Below, piece after piece: positions 25,962 through 35,421 of a stretch of DNA of 62,688 nucleotides. Below the pieces are notes generated by a model, which had not been told where the DNA came from, made no database searches, and was given only the letters and a program-made list of their open reading frames with translations. A program made the position numbers and the translations under genes. The stretch's first letter is position 1. Each line of letters begins with the position of its first letter. The DNA comes from Nocardioides bruguierae (lineage in GTDB: Bacteria; Actinomycetota; Actinomycetes; Propionibacteriales; Nocardioidaceae): positions 1 to 62,688 of the forward strand of contig NZ_JAMOIL010000028.1 in the NCBI RefSeq assembly GCF_023656415.1, given 5' to 3'.

Positions 25962-27026
25962 GTGCACGAGGACGACCTGGACGCGCTGGAGGGCGAGCGG
26001 CTCGAGTCGCTGACCACGGCGGACGCCGACGGGGACGAGCGCGCCGTCGAGGCGGCGCTGCGCCCGCGCACGCTCGACGAGGTGGTCGGTCAGCAGCGGG
26101 TCCGCGAGCAGCTCGGCCTGGTGCTCGAGGCAGCCCGGATGCGCGGCCGCGCCCCCGACCACGTCCTGCTCTCGGGGCCTCCTGGCCTCGGCAAGACCAC
26201 GCTGGCGATGATCATCGCCCACGAGATGGGCTCGGCCCTGCGCCTGACCTCGGGTCCGGCCATCACCCACGCCGGCGACCTGGCGGCCATCCTCTCCGGC
26301 CTCAACGAGGGCGACGTCCTCTTCATCGACGAGATCCACCGCATGAGCCGCCCCGCCGAGGAGATGCTCTACATGGCGATGGAGGACTTCCGGGTCGACG
26401 TCGTCATCGGCAAGGGGCCGGGCGCGACGGCGATCCCGCTGGAGATCCCACCGTTCACCCTGGTCGGTGCCACCACCCGGGCCGGCCTGCTGCCCGGGCC
26501 GCTGCGCGACCGGTTCGGCTTCACCGCGCAGCTGGAGTTCTACGAAGCGTCCGACCTCGACCTCATCGTCCGTCGCTCCGCCGGCCTGCTCGGGGCCGAG
26601 CTCGAGCACGAGGGCGCTGCCGAGATCGCCTCGCGCTCCCGCGGCACGCCGCGCATCGCGAACCGGCTGCTGCGCCGCGTCCGCGACTACGCCCAGGTGC
26701 GCGCCTCGGGCGTGCTCACCCGCGAGGTCGCCGAGGCCGCCCTGGAGCTCTACGAGGTGGACGCGCTGGGGCTGGACCGGCTCGACCGCGGCGTCATCGA
26801 CGTGCTGTGCCGCCGCTTCGGCGGCGGGCCGGTCGGCGTCTCCACCCTGGCGGTGGCCGTGGGGGAGGAGCGGGAGACCGTCGAGGAGGTGGCCGAGCCG
26901 TTCCTGGTGCGGCTCGGCTTCCTGGCGCGCACGCCCCGCGGCCGCATCGCCACGCCCGCCGCGTGGGAGCACCTGGGCCTCGTCGCGCCGACGCCCACCG
27001 ACGACGGCTTGTTCGACCTCGACTGA
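25962..27026 (+). CDS. ruvB: Holliday junction DNA helicase RuvB
   Basis: A 354-residue AAA+ motor with Walker A GPPGLGKTT (Lys78), Walker B FIDEIHRM, sensor GATTRAGLLPGPLRDRFG with the arginine finger region, and a C-terminal winged helix. It drives branch migration with RuvA. The GTG at 25962 has GGAG close upstream and starts 13 bp after ruvA. Confidence 0.95.
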   Translation: MHEDDLDALEGERLESLTTADADGDERAVEAALRPRTLDEVVGQQRVREQLGLVLEAARMRGRAPDHVLLSGPPGLGKTTLAMIIAHEMGSALRLTSGPAITHAGDLAAILSGLNEGDVLFIDEIHRMSRPAEEMLYMAMEDFRVDVVIGKGPGATAIPLEIPPFTLVGATTRAGLLPGPLRDRFGFTAQLEFYEASDLDLIVRRSAGLLGAELEHEGAAEIASRSRGTPRIANRLLRRVRDYAQVRASGVLTREVAEAALELYEVDALGLDRLDRGVIDVLCRRFGGGPVGVSTLAVAVGEERETVEEVAEPFLVRLGFLARTPRGRIATPAAWEHLGLVAPTPTDDGLFDLD

Positions 27027-27073
27027 GGCGACTGCGGGCGCCCCGGATTGCCGGGCGTCTTCACCCCCACGGT

Positions 27074-27079
27074 TAGACT
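27074..27079 (+). promoter_or_regulatory. Putative -10 box of the yajC-secD-secF-apt operon (TAGACT)
   Basis: TAGACT, preceded by CGGT, lies about 95 bp before the yajC GTG, in the 148-bp gap after ruvB. A GC-rich inverted repeat (CGCCCCGG ... CCGGGCG, about 27039-27057) just upstream may end ruvB transcripts. Confidence 0.4.
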
Positions 27080-27174
27080 TCGCCGGGCGCCGCACCCGGC
27101 CCGTCCCTCGACGCTGCCGGTGTGCCCGAGCGCCACCGTCCCACTCACGTCGTCACCGGAGAGAAATACCCCTC

Positions 27175-27540
27175 GTGGAACTGCTCCTTCCGATCCTCCT
27201 CCTGGCCGTCTTCTACCTCTTCCTCATCCGTCCGCAGCAGCGGCGGGCGAAGGAGGCCTCGGCCATGCAGCGCTCCCTCCAGCCGGGCGACGAGGTCATG
27301 CTGACCTCCGGCTTCTTCGGCACCGTGGTCTCGATCGACGAGGAGGAGGGCCGGCTCGAGGTCTCCCTCGCGCCCGGCACCGTCGTCACCGTCGTCCGAG
27401 GCGCCGTCGGCCAGGTCGTGCCTCCCGAGGAGCCCGTCGAGGACGACCTCGACGACACCGATGACGCCGCCCTCGGCGAGACCGACCCGGCCGACGAGCC
27501 GGGCGGCGAGCCGGGCACCCCCGGCACCAAGGAGAACTGA
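27175..27540 (+). CDS. yajC: Preprotein translocase subunit YajC
   Basis: A 121-residue protein with one N-terminal membrane helix (LLLPILLLAVFYLFLI) and the conserved RPQQRRAKE and MQRSLQPGDEVMLTSGFFGTV segments, then an acidic Asp/Glu/Pro tail typical of actinobacteria. It is an accessory of SecDF. The GTG has GGAGAGAA upstream; secD follows after 7 bp. Confidence 0.9.
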   Translation: MELLLPILLLAVFYLFLIRPQQRRAKEASAMQRSLQPGDEVMLTSGFFGTVVSIDEEEGRLEVSLAPGTVVTVVRGAVGQVVPPEEPVEDDLDDTDDAALGETDPADEPGGEPGTPGTKEN

Positions 27541-27547
27541 GCACCAC

Positions 27548-29395
27548 ATGGCAACCAAGACCGCACGTCCGGGTCGTGCGCTCATCGCGTTCTTCGCGCT
27601 GCTCGCGATCATCTACGGGCTGGTCGGGCTCGCCGGCAGCTGGACCCCCGCGCTGGGTCTGGACCTGCAGGGCGGCACGAGCATCACCCTCCGGGCCACC
27701 GGCGACCCCTCCGAGGAGTCGCTGGAGGAGGCCCGGCAGATCATCGACGACCGCGTGAACGGCTCCGGCGTCGCCGAGGCCGAGGTGACCACCCAGGGCT
27801 CGAACGAGATCGTCGTCGAGATCCCCGGTGAGAACCGGCGCGACCTGCTGGACACCGTCCAGCGCACCGCCCAGCTCCGCTTCCGCGTCGTGGCCTGCTC
27901 CTCGCTGGACGCCAACTGCTACGCCACCGTCATCGACGGCGGCAGCACCGACGGCACCAGCACCGACGGCACCACGACCGACGGCACCAGCACCGACGGC
28001 ACCGGCACCACGAACAACAAGAAGAACGGCACGAAGAAGAACAACGGCAACAACCGCGCCGGCCTGTCCTACTTCCGCCAGTCCTCCACCTCGTCCGCGA
28101 GCCCGTCGGCCGACGCGACCGCCTCCGCCTCCGCCTCGGCGGACGCCAGTGCCTCCGCGGACGCCAGCGCCGACCCCAGCGCCGACCCCAGCGCCGACCC
28201 CAGCGCCGACCCCAGCGCCAGCGCGACGCCGACGGAGACCTCCGAGCCGACGTTCGACCAGGACGCCATCGACGCGTGCCTGGCCTCCTCGGCCAAGGAC
28301 GACACGCTGGCCAAGCCGCTGGAGTGGGCGCAGGACCCGACCACGGACTGCGTGACCGCCTTCCAGACGTTCCAGTGCCCCACCGACGGCACCGCCGTCT
28401 CGGTCATGTCCGACGACCCGGCCACGCCGCTGCTCACCTGCGACGAGGACGGCATCGCCTACCTGCTGACCCCGTCGATGATCGAGGGCACGGACCTCTC
28501 CGACGCCGCCGCCGAGATCCCGACCGACTCGTTCTCCTACGTGGTGACGCTGCAGTTCAACAGCGACGGCACCTCGACCTTCGGTCGCATCTCGCGCAAC
28601 CTGTACAACAACGGCGGCCAGTTCGCGATGGTGCTGGACGGCCAGGTGCTCTCGGCGCCGACCATGAACGCGATCATCCTCAACGGCCAGGCGCAGATCT
28701 CCGGTGACTTCACCGAGGAGACGGCGCAGTCGCTGGCCACCAGCCTGCGCTACGGCTCGCTGCCGATCGCCTTCGACGACAACCCGCTCGTCGAGACGAT
28801 CGGTCCCTCGCTCGCGGGCGACCAGCTCACCGCGGGCCTGATCGCCGGCGGCATCGGCCTCGGCATCGTGATGCTGTACTGCCTCCTGTACTACCGCGGT
28901 CTCGGCCTCGTCGTCATCGCCTCGCTGGCGGTCGCGGCGGCCCTGACCTACGCGCTGATCCTGCTGCTCTCGGCCACCGCCGGGTTCACGATGACCCTGC
29001 CGGGCGTCGCGGGCATGATCATCGCCATCGGCATCACCGCGGACTCCTTCATCGTGCTCTTCGAGCGCGTGCGCGACGAGATGCGCGAGGGCAAGTCCAT
29101 GCGCGTGGCGGTCGAGTCCGGCTGGAAGCGGGCCCGGATGACCTGTCTGGCCGCCGACACCGTCTCGCTGCTGGCAGCGGTCGTGCTCTACATCTTCGCC
29201 GCGGGCGTCGTGAAGGGCTTCGCGTTCGCGCTGGGCCTGACGACGCTGGTCGACCTCATGGTGTTCTTCTGGTTCACCAAGCCGATGGTCTCCTGGCTCG
29301 CGCGGTTCCGTTTCTTCAACAAGGGCCACCGGCTGTCCGGCCTGGACGCCGAGGCGATCGGGCTGACGCAGGCCCCGGCTGGAGGTAAGGCCTGA
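27548..29395 (+). CDS. secD: Protein translocase subunit SecD with a low-complexity insert
   Basis: A 615-residue membrane protein with an N-terminal helix (13-30), the D1 signature GLDLQGGTSITLR (37-49), a large external P1 region, and five C-terminal helices including the GMIIAIGITADSFIVLFERVRDEM motif that carries proton-coupled export. Residues about 131-235 are a low-complexity insert of STDGT repeats, an Asn/Lys stretch and DPSA repeats. Similar but variable Ser/Asp/Pro-rich inserts occur at this place in actinobacterial SecD. ATG start, 7 bp after yajC, with AAGGAG 13 nt upstream. Confidence 0.93.
   Translation: MATKTARPGRALIAFFALLAIIYGLVGLAGSWTPALGLDLQGGTSITLRATGDPSEESLEEARQIIDDRVNGSGVAEAEVTTQGSNEIVVEIPGENRRDLLDTVQRTAQLRFRVVACSSLDANCYATVIDGGSTDGTSTDGTTTDGTSTDGTGTTNNKKNGTKKNNGNNRAGLSYFRQSSTSSASPSADATASASASADASASADASADPSADPSADPSADPSASATPTETSEPTFDQDAIDACLASSAKDDTLAKPLEWAQDPTTDCVTAFQTFQCPTDGTAVSVMSDDPATPLLTCDEDGIAYLLTPSMIEGTDLSDAAAEIPTDSFSYVVTLQFNSDGTSTFGRISRNLYNNGGQFAMVLDGQVLSAPTMNAIILNGQAQISGDFTEETAQSLATSLRYGSLPIAFDDNPLVETIGPSLAGDQLTAGLIAGGIGLGIVMLYCLLYYRGLGLVVIASLAVAAALTYALILLLSATAGFTMTLPGVAGMIIAIGITADSFIVLFERVRDEMREGKSMRVAVESGWKRARMTCLAADTVSLLAAVVLYIFAAGVVKGFAFALGLTTLVDLMVFFWFTKPMVSWLARFRFFNKGHRLSGLDAEAIGLTQAPAGGKA
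27944..28219 (+). repeat. Short tandem repeats inside secD
   Basis: Four 15-bp units encoding STDGT-type pentapeptides (27944-28003) and four 12-bp GACCCCAGCGCC units encoding DPSA (28172-28219), with Ser/Ala/Asp-rich sequence between. All units are multiples of three, so slippage keeps the frame. Confidence 0.8.
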
Positions 29396-30636
29396 TGGGC
29401 GCTTTCGCACGACTCGGCAACGACCTCTACGCAGGTCGCCGCTCGATCGACTTCATCGGTCGCAAGTGGGTCTGGTACGGCATCTCCGCCGTCCTGGTCC
29501 TCGTCAGCATCGTCGGGCTCTCGGTGCGGGGCCTCGACCTCGGCATCGAGTTCACCGGCGGCACCAGCTTCCGCGTCCAGATCGCCGACGGCGCGACGCA
29601 GGACGACGTCGACGGCGTCCGTCAGGCCGTCGTCGACACCGGCGTCGAGGCAGCCGCTGCGCCGGTCGTCACCACGGCGGGCGCGGACGGCGTCCTGGTG
29701 CAGACCGAGCCGATGAACGCGGACGACTCGGCGGTCGTCGCCCAGGCGATCCTGGACGAGACGGGTCTCGGGCAGAACGCCCTGACCCAGTCCGACATCG
29801 GCGCCAGCTGGGGCGCCCAGGTCGCCGAGCGCGCCCTCATCGGCCTCGTCATCTTCCTCGTGCTGGTCGTCCTGTTCATCTGGGCGTACTTCCGCGAGCT
29901 GAAGATGTCCATCGCGGCGCTCGTCGCGCTGGCGCACGACGTGGTCATCACCATCGGCGTCTACGCGCTCTCGGGCTTCACCGTCACCCCCGCCACCGTC
30001 ACCGGTGTGCTCACCATCCTCGCCTTCTCGCTCTACGACACCGTCGTGGTCTTCGACAAGGTCAAGGAGAACGCGCGGGCGATGAAGCGCAACCACCAGA
30101 CCTACGCCGAGGCAGCCAACCTGGCGGTCAACCAGACGCTGGTCCGCTCGATCAACACCTCGGTGGTCGCGCTGCTCCCGATCGCCTCGATCCTGTGGGT
30201 CGGTGCCCTCACGCTGGGCGCCTCCTCGCTGCAGGACCTGGCGCTCGCGCTCTTCGTGGGTACCGCGGCCGGTACCTTCTCCTCGATCTTCATCGCCACG
30301 CCGCTGCTGGTGCAGATGAAGGCCGGCGAGGACGAGGTGAAGATCGCCGAGAAGCGGGCGCGGGCGCACCACCGCAACGCGGACCGCTACGCCGCGGTAC
30401 CGACCTTCCGGGAGAACATGCCGGTGGGCGAGGAGCCGGGCGAGGACGACGGCACGGACCCGGAGGACGAGGACGCCGAGCCGGCGCGCTCGGGCATGGG
30501 CCGCGCCTCGACCGACGCGATGGGCCGCGGGCGCACCGCCCCCGCCGCCCACGGGCCGATGGACTCCGGCACCTCTGCGGGCCGCACCCAGCCGACCCGC
30601 AAGCCGCGCTCCCAGCGCGGGAAGCCGCAGAAGTGA
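29395..30636 (+). CDS. secF: Protein translocase subunit SecF
   Basis: A 413-residue membrane protein with an N-terminal helix, the DLGIEFTGGTSFRVQ signature (SecF form of D1), and five C-terminal helices containing TILAFSLYDTVVVFDKVKEN. A charged, Pro/Arg-rich cytoplasmic tail of about 90 residues follows, longer than in E. coli. With SecD it uses the proton gradient to pull proteins across the membrane. Its ATG overlaps the secD stop by one base; its stop overlaps the apt GTG. Confidence 0.94.
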   Translation: MGAFARLGNDLYAGRRSIDFIGRKWVWYGISAVLVLVSIVGLSVRGLDLGIEFTGGTSFRVQIADGATQDDVDGVRQAVVDTGVEAAAAPVVTTAGADGVLVQTEPMNADDSAVVAQAILDETGLGQNALTQSDIGASWGAQVAERALIGLVIFLVLVVLFIWAYFRELKMSIAALVALAHDVVITIGVYALSGFTVTPATVTGVLTILAFSLYDTVVVFDKVKENARAMKRNHQTYAEAANLAVNQTLVRSINTSVVALLPIASILWVGALTLGASSLQDLALALFVGTAAGTFSSIFIATPLLVQMKAGEDEVKIAEKRARAHHRNADRYAAVPTFRENMPVGEEPGEDDGTDPEDEDAEPARSGMGRASTDAMGRGRTAPAAHGPMDSGTSAGRTQPTRKPRSQRGKPQK

Positions 30637-31214
30637 CCGCGGCGGGGCCCGTCGGCGACGCCGGGACGCTGCTGGCCGACGCACGGGCCGCCCTCGGGCG
30701 GCTCGTGCGGGACGTGCCGGACTTCCCGGAGCCGGGCGTGGTGTTCAAGGACATCACGCCCCTGCTGGCGGACCCCGCCGGGCTCGCGACCGTCGTCGCG
30801 GGCCTGGCCACCGCGGGCCGGGACGCCGGCGGCGGACCCTGCGTCGACAAGGTGCTCGGCATGGAGGCGCGCGGCTTCCTGCTCGGCACCCCGGTGGCGC
30901 TCAGCCTCGGAGCCGGGTTCGTGCCCGTCCGCAAGGCCGGCAAGCTGCCGGGGGAGACCCACGCCGTCTCCTACGACCTCGAGTACGGCTCGGCCACCCT
31001 CGAGGTGCACCGCGACGCCGTCGCCCCCGGCGAGCGGGTGCTGCTCGTCGACGACGTCCTTGCCACGGGTGGCACCGCCCGGGCCACCGCCGACCTCGTG
31101 GCCGCCTGCGGCGGTGAGGTCGTGGGCATCGCCGTCCTCATGGACCTGGCCTTCCTGCCCTGGCGCGAGAACGTGGGCGAGGTGCCGGTCACCAGCCTGG
31201 TCTCCGTCGGCTGA
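30633..31214 (+). CDS. apt: Adenine phosphoribosyltransferase
   Basis: A 193-residue enzyme with the PRPP-binding motif VLLVDDVLATGGTA, the FPEPGVVFKDITPLL segment and GMEARGFLLG. It converts adenine and PRPP to AMP (purine salvage). The GTG overlaps the secF stop (GTGA); the secDF-apt-rsh order is standard in actinobacteria. Confidence 0.93.
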   Translation: MTAAGPVGDAGTLLADARAALGRLVRDVPDFPEPGVVFKDITPLLADPAGLATVVAGLATAGRDAGGGPCVDKVLGMEARGFLLGTPVALSLGAGFVPVRKAGKLPGETHAVSYDLEYGSATLEVHRDAVAPGERVLLVDDVLATGGTARATADLVAACGGEVVGIAVLMDLAFLPWRENVGEVPVTSLVSVG

Positions 31215-31310
31215 CGCGTCTCGCCGCACCAGCACGGACCAGCCCGACCCGCCTCAGGGACCACGCCGCACCAGGCCCCACCTGGCGGTTCCCTTCCACG
31301 GCCCTGCGCC

Positions 31311-31316
31311 TAGACT
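31311..31316 (+). promoter_or_regulatory. -10 box of a leaderless rsh transcript (TAGACT)
   Basis: TAGACT lies exactly 6 nt before the ATG at 31323 and no Shine-Dalgarno site is present, so transcription would start at the initiation codon. Confidence 0.55.
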
Positions 31317-31322
31317 GTGGCA

Positions 31323-33716
31323 ATGTCCGAGGAGCGGGTCCACCAGCCGTCCCCGGCGTCCACGCCCGACGAGGGGCCGACGCCGCCGCGTGCTGCCGCG
31401 CCGCAGCCGACACCCGCCGGGCCGCCGCGCCGGCCGGACCGGGGCGCAGCCGCCGGTCGGAGCCCCGAGCCCGCCCCGTCCGCACGCAGCATGCGGGCCA
31501 GGCTCGCCCGGATGGGCACCCGGAACCCCGGGTTCAACCCGGTGCTGGAGCCGCTGTTCCGTGCCGTGCGCGCCCACCACCCCAAGGCCGACCTGGCCCT
31601 GCTGGAGCGCGCCTACACCACCGCCGAGCGCCTGCACGGCACGCAGATGCGCAAGAGCGGCGACCCCTACATCACGCACCCGCTGGCGGTGACGACGATC
31701 CTCGCCGGCATCGGCATGACCGAGCCCACGCTGGCCGCGGCGCTGCTCCACGACACGGTCGAAGACACCCCGTACACACTGGAGGAGCTCACCGCCGACT
31801 TCGGCACCGAGGTCGCCCGGCTGGTCGACGGCGTCACCAAGCTCGACAAGGTCGTCTACGGCGACTCGGCCCAGGCCGAGACCATCCGCAAGATGATCGT
31901 GGCGATGGCCCGCGACATCCGCGTGCTGGTCATCAAGCTGGCCGACCGTCTGCACAACATGCGGACCCTGCGCTTCGTCCCGGCCAAGAGCCAGGAGCGC
32001 ACGGCGCGCGAGACGCTCGACATCTACGCCCCGCTGGCCCACCGCCTGGGCATGAACACGATCAAGTGGGAGCTGGAGGACCTCGCGTTCGCGACCCTGC
32101 ACCCCAAGGTCTACGACGAGATCGTGCGGCTGGTGGCCGAGCGGGCGCCCTCGCGCGACCAGTTCATGGCCGAGGTCATCACCCAGGTCGAGAACGATCT
32201 GCGCGAGGCCAAGATCAAGGCCAAGGTGACCGGGCGACCGAAGCACTACTACTCGATCTACCAGAAGATGATCGTGGGCGGTCGGGAGTTCTCCGACATC
32301 TACGACCTCGTCGGCATCCGCGTCCTCGTCGAGGAGGACCGGGACTGCTACGCCGTCCTCGGCGTGCTGCACTCGCGCTGGAACCCGGTCCTCGGCCGGT
32401 TCAAGGACTACGTCGCGATGCCGAAGTTCAACATGTACCAGTCGCTGCACACGACGGTCATCGGCCCGCAGGGGAAGCCGGTCGAGCTGCAGATCCGCAC
32501 CTTCGCGATGCACCGTCGCGCCGAGTACGGCGTCGCGGCGCACTGGAAGTACAAGGAGGACAACCGCACCGGCGTCGACACCGACCAGCGCGGCGACCTC
32601 GACGACATGACCTGGGTCCGGCAGCTGCTGGACTGGCAGAGCGAGGTCGAGGACCCGGGGGAGTTCCTGGAGTCCCTGCGGTTCGAGATGAACCAGGCGG
32701 AGACCTACGTCTTCACCCCGCGCGGAGACGTCATCGCGCTGCCGTCGGGCTCCACGCCGGTCGACTTCGCCTACGCGGTGCACACGGAGGTCGGTCACCA
32801 CACCATCGGCGCGCGCGTCAACGGGCGCCTCGTGCCGCTGGAGTCGACCCTCGACAACGGTGACGTGGTGGAGGTCTTCACCTCCAAGTCGCCGACCGCC
32901 GGCCCCTCGCGCGACTGGCTCGGCTTCGCCAAGTCCAACCGCGCCCGCTCGAAGATCCGTCAGTGGTTCACCAAGGAGCGGCGCGAGGAGGCGATCGAGG
33001 ACGGCAAGGAGCAGATCGCCAAGCTCATGCGCAAGGAGGGGCTGCCCCTCAAGCGCGTCATGAGCCACGAGTCGCTCACCCTGTGCGCCGAGCACTTCAA
33101 GCTCGCCGACATCTCCGCGCTCTACGCCGCCGTCGGCGAGAACCAGCTCTCGGCGCAGGCCGTGGTCAAGTACGTCCTGGAGATCCACGGCGGGGCCGAA
33201 GGCGCTCAGGAGGACCTCGCCGAGGCCGTCACCATCACCGGCCGCAGCCGGCGCAGCGCGACCGGCGGCGACGCCGGCGTCATCGTCAAGGGCGCCAGCG
33301 ACCTGTGGGTCAAGCTCGCCAAGTGCTGCACCCCGGTGCCGCCGGACCCGATCCTCGGGTTCGTCACCAAGGGCGGGGGAGTCTCGGTGCACCGCAAGGA
33401 CTGCACCAACGCCACCGAGCTCGAGCGCAGCCCCGAGAAGATCCTCGAGGTCGAGTGGGCCCCGAACGAGTCCTCGATGTTCCTGGTCAACATCCAGGTG
33501 GAGGCACTGGACCGTGCGCGCCTGCTCAGCGACATCACCATGGCGCTCTCGGACGCGCACGTGAACATCCTCTCCGCCAACCTCTCGACCACGCGCGACC
33601 GGATCGCCAAGTCCCGGTTCACCTTCGAGATGGCCGAGACCAAGCACCTCGACAACGTGCTGCGCGCCGTCCGGCACGTCAACGGCGTCTTCGACGCCTA
33701 CCGCGTCACGCAGTAG
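31323..33716 (+). CDS. relA: Bifunctional (p)ppGpp synthetase/hydrolase (RelA/SpoT homologue)
   Basis: A 797-residue long RSH protein. After a Pro/Ala-rich N-terminus of about 60 residues comes the HD hydrolase domain (HDTVEDTPY, His143-Asp144), the synthetase domain near 300-410 (GRPKHYYSIYQKM, DLVGIRVLV), a TGS domain near 460 (TYVFTPRGDVIALPSG), a zinc-finger/helical region (KCCTPVPPDPI) and a C-terminal ACT domain near 716-797. Both activities look intact, as in the single actinobacterial Rel. It makes and degrades the stringent-response alarmone. The ATG at 31323 is set by the -10 box 6 nt upstream. Confidence 0.95.
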   Translation: MSEERVHQPSPASTPDEGPTPPRAAAPQPTPAGPPRRPDRGAAAGRSPEPAPSARSMRARLARMGTRNPGFNPVLEPLFRAVRAHHPKADLALLERAYTTAERLHGTQMRKSGDPYITHPLAVTTILAGIGMTEPTLAAALLHDTVEDTPYTLEELTADFGTEVARLVDGVTKLDKVVYGDSAQAETIRKMIVAMARDIRVLVIKLADRLHNMRTLRFVPAKSQERTARETLDIYAPLAHRLGMNTIKWELEDLAFATLHPKVYDEIVRLVAERAPSRDQFMAEVITQVENDLREAKIKAKVTGRPKHYYSIYQKMIVGGREFSDIYDLVGIRVLVEEDRDCYAVLGVLHSRWNPVLGRFKDYVAMPKFNMYQSLHTTVIGPQGKPVELQIRTFAMHRRAEYGVAAHWKYKEDNRTGVDTDQRGDLDDMTWVRQLLDWQSEVEDPGEFLESLRFEMNQAETYVFTPRGDVIALPSGSTPVDFAYAVHTEVGHHTIGARVNGRLVPLESTLDNGDVVEVFTSKSPTAGPSRDWLGFAKSNRARSKIRQWFTKERREEAIEDGKEQIAKLMRKEGLPLKRVMSHESLTLCAEHFKLADISALYAAVGENQLSAQAVVKYVLEIHGGAEGAQEDLAEAVTITGRSRRSATGGDAGVIVKGASDLWVKLAKCCTPVPPDPILGFVTKGGGVSVHRKDCTNATELERSPEKILEVEWAPNESSMFLVNIQVEALDRARLLSDITMALSDAHVNILSANLSTTRDRIAKSRFTFEMAETKHLDNVLRAVRHVNGVFDAYRVTQ

Positions 33717-33741
33717 CAGCAGCCCGCGTCGCCGGACGCGG

Positions 33742-33786
33742 CGAAGGCCCGCTCCCCAGGGCGAGTGCTGGGGGAGCGGGCCTTCG
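33742..33786 (+). terminator. Terminator hairpin after relA
   Basis: CGAAGGCCCGCTCCCCAG pairs with CTGGGGGAGCGGGCCTTCG with one bulged G and an 8-nt loop, about 26 bp after the relA stop. Confidence 0.8.
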
Positions 33787-33840
33787 TGCGCTGATGGCCA
33801 TGTCGCGTCATCGGACACCGCGCCGTCACGCAGACCGGCT

Positions 33841-34040
33841 CTCGACCCGCGGTCACGGCCTCGTAGGCTCGGCCGTGCGCTCGCTCGACCTCCCTCGGTG
33901 TCGTCCCTCCTCGTTGCTCGGAGGGACGGCCGTGTCGCAGGTCGGACCGGGTCTCGACCCGCGGTCACGGCCTCGCAGGCTCGGCCGTGCGCTCGCTCGA
34001 CCTCCCTCGGTGTCGTCCCTCCTCGTTCCTCGGAGGGACG
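33841..34040. repeat. Pair of 88-bp direct repeats in the relA/DUF349 intergenic region
   Basis: Copies at 33841-33928 and 33953-34040 differ at two positions and repeat with a 112-bp period. Each ends in a hairpin (CCCTCC ... GGAGGG). They fill most of the 335-bp gap between two converging genes. The sequence resembles intergenic REP-like elements of GC-rich actinobacteria; no coding capacity was seen. Confidence 0.8.
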
Positions 34041-34051
34041 ACCTCGGGACC

Positions 34052-35278
34052 TCAGGAGAAGTCGGCGGCGGCGCGCTTGGCCATCTCGAGGAACTGCTGG
34101 CGCGAGGCCAGGTTCTCCTCGAGGTCGGCGACCTTCTTGGGGTTGCCGGCGGCACGGGCCTTCTCCAGGTCGGCCTCGACCTGGTCGATGGCCTCCTGCA
34201 GCTTGGTGATCATGTCGTCCGCGCGGGCGGACTTCTCCGGGTCGGTCCGGTTCCACTGGTCCTGCTCGACGTCGCGGATGGCGTTCTCGACCTTCCGCAT
34301 GCGGCCCTCGAGCTCCTTGATCCGGGCACGCGGCACCTTGCCGGCCTCGTCCCAGCGGTCCGCGAGGTCACGGAAGGCGCGCTTGGCGGCCTCCAGGTCC
34401 TCGACGGGCAGCAGGGCCTCGGCCTCGACCAGGATCTGCTCCTTGACCTCGGCGTTGGCGGCGAACTCGGCGTCCATGGCGGCGTTGGCCGCGTCGCGGG
34501 CGCCGAAGAACTGGTCCTGCGCGCCCCGGAAGCGCTTCCACAGGGCGTCGTCGACGTCCTTGGGGGCCGGTCCGGCGGCCTTCCAGTCGCGCATCAGGTC
34601 GCGATACTTGCCGGCGGTGGGGCCCCACTCGGTCGAGCCGGCCAGGGCCTCGGCCTCGGTGGCCAGGCGCTCCTTCACCACACGTGCGCCCTCGCGCCGC
34701 TCGTTGAGCTCGGCGAAGTGGGCCTTGCGGCGGCGGGTGTAGGTGGTGCGGGCGGTCGAGAAGCGGCGCCACAGCGCGTCGTCGGAGGGGCGGTCGATCC
34801 GCGGGATCGCCTTCCACTCCTCGAGCAGCTCGCGCAGGCGGTTCGCGCCGTTGCGCCAGTCGCTGCCGGTGGAGATGGTCTCGGCCTCGGCCACCACCTT
34901 CTCCTTCGCGGCGCGGGACTCGGCGCTGCGCTGGGCCCGCTCGGCCTTGCGCTTCTCCCGCTGCTCCTCGATCACGGGGGCCAGGGCGTCCAGGCGTGCC
35001 TCGAGGGAGGCGAGGTCGCCCACCGCGTTGGCGTCGGTGACCTGCGCGCGCACCGTCGAGACGGACTCGCCGGCCTCCTCGGGGCTCATCACCCCGGAAC
35101 CGATCCGCTTCTCGAGGAGGTCGACCTCGAACGCGAGCGCGTCGTAGCGCTCGGTGAAGAAGCGGAGGGCCTCCTCCGCAGACCCCTCGGAGTACTGTCC
35201 GACGGGGCGTTCGCCCTCGCCGGTCCTGACGTAGACGTTCCCGTCGTCGTCGACCCGGCCCCACTGGTGGCTCGTCAC
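34052..35278 (-). CDS. DUF349 domain-containing coiled-coil protein
   Basis: A 408-residue, highly charged helical protein with repeated DUF349 units, each around a W-x5-G or W-K/R-x2 core (DWRNGANRLRELLEEWKAI, EWGPTAGKYRDLMRDWKAAG). No signal peptide or membrane segment, so cytosolic. The function of the family is unsettled. The GTG at 35278 has AGGAAG upstream. It converges on relA and is divergent from the MBL hydrolase gene. Confidence 0.82.
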   Translation of the reverse strand: MTSHQWGRVDDDGNVYVRTGEGERPVGQYSEGSAEEALRFFTERYDALAFEVDLLEKRIGSGVMSPEEAGESVSTVRAQVTDANAVGDLASLEARLDALAPVIEEQREKRKAERAQRSAESRAAKEKVVAEAETISTGSDWRNGANRLRELLEEWKAIPRIDRPSDDALWRRFSTARTTYTRRRKAHFAELNERREGARVVKERLATEAEALAGSTEWGPTAGKYRDLMRDWKAAGPAPKDVDDALWKRFRGAQDQFFGARDAANAAMDAEFAANAEVKEQILVEAEALLPVEDLEAAKRAFRDLADRWDEAGKVPRARIKELEGRMRKVENAIRDVEQDQWNRTDPEKSARADDMITKLQEAIDQVEADLEKARAAGNPKKVADLEENLASRQQFLEMAKRAAADFS

Positions 35279-35409
35279 GGCTCGGCTTCCTGATCGCGGT
35301 TCGCCCGCCCGCTCGCACGGGCAGGTCACACTGGCGCGCCCATGCTAGTGGAAATGGCTGGTCGGGCGAGCAGGACGAGGGCGAGGCGGGGGACGGGGCG
35401 TGTCGTCGT

Positions 35410-35415
35410 TAGGGT
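35410..35415 (+). promoter_or_regulatory. -10 box of a leaderless MBL-hydrolase transcript (TAGGGT)
   Basis: TAGGGT lies 6 nt before the GTG at 35422; the sequence between is GGGTGG. The spacing is the same as in front of relA and pdxS. Confidence 0.45.
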
Positions 35416-35421
35416 GGGTGG

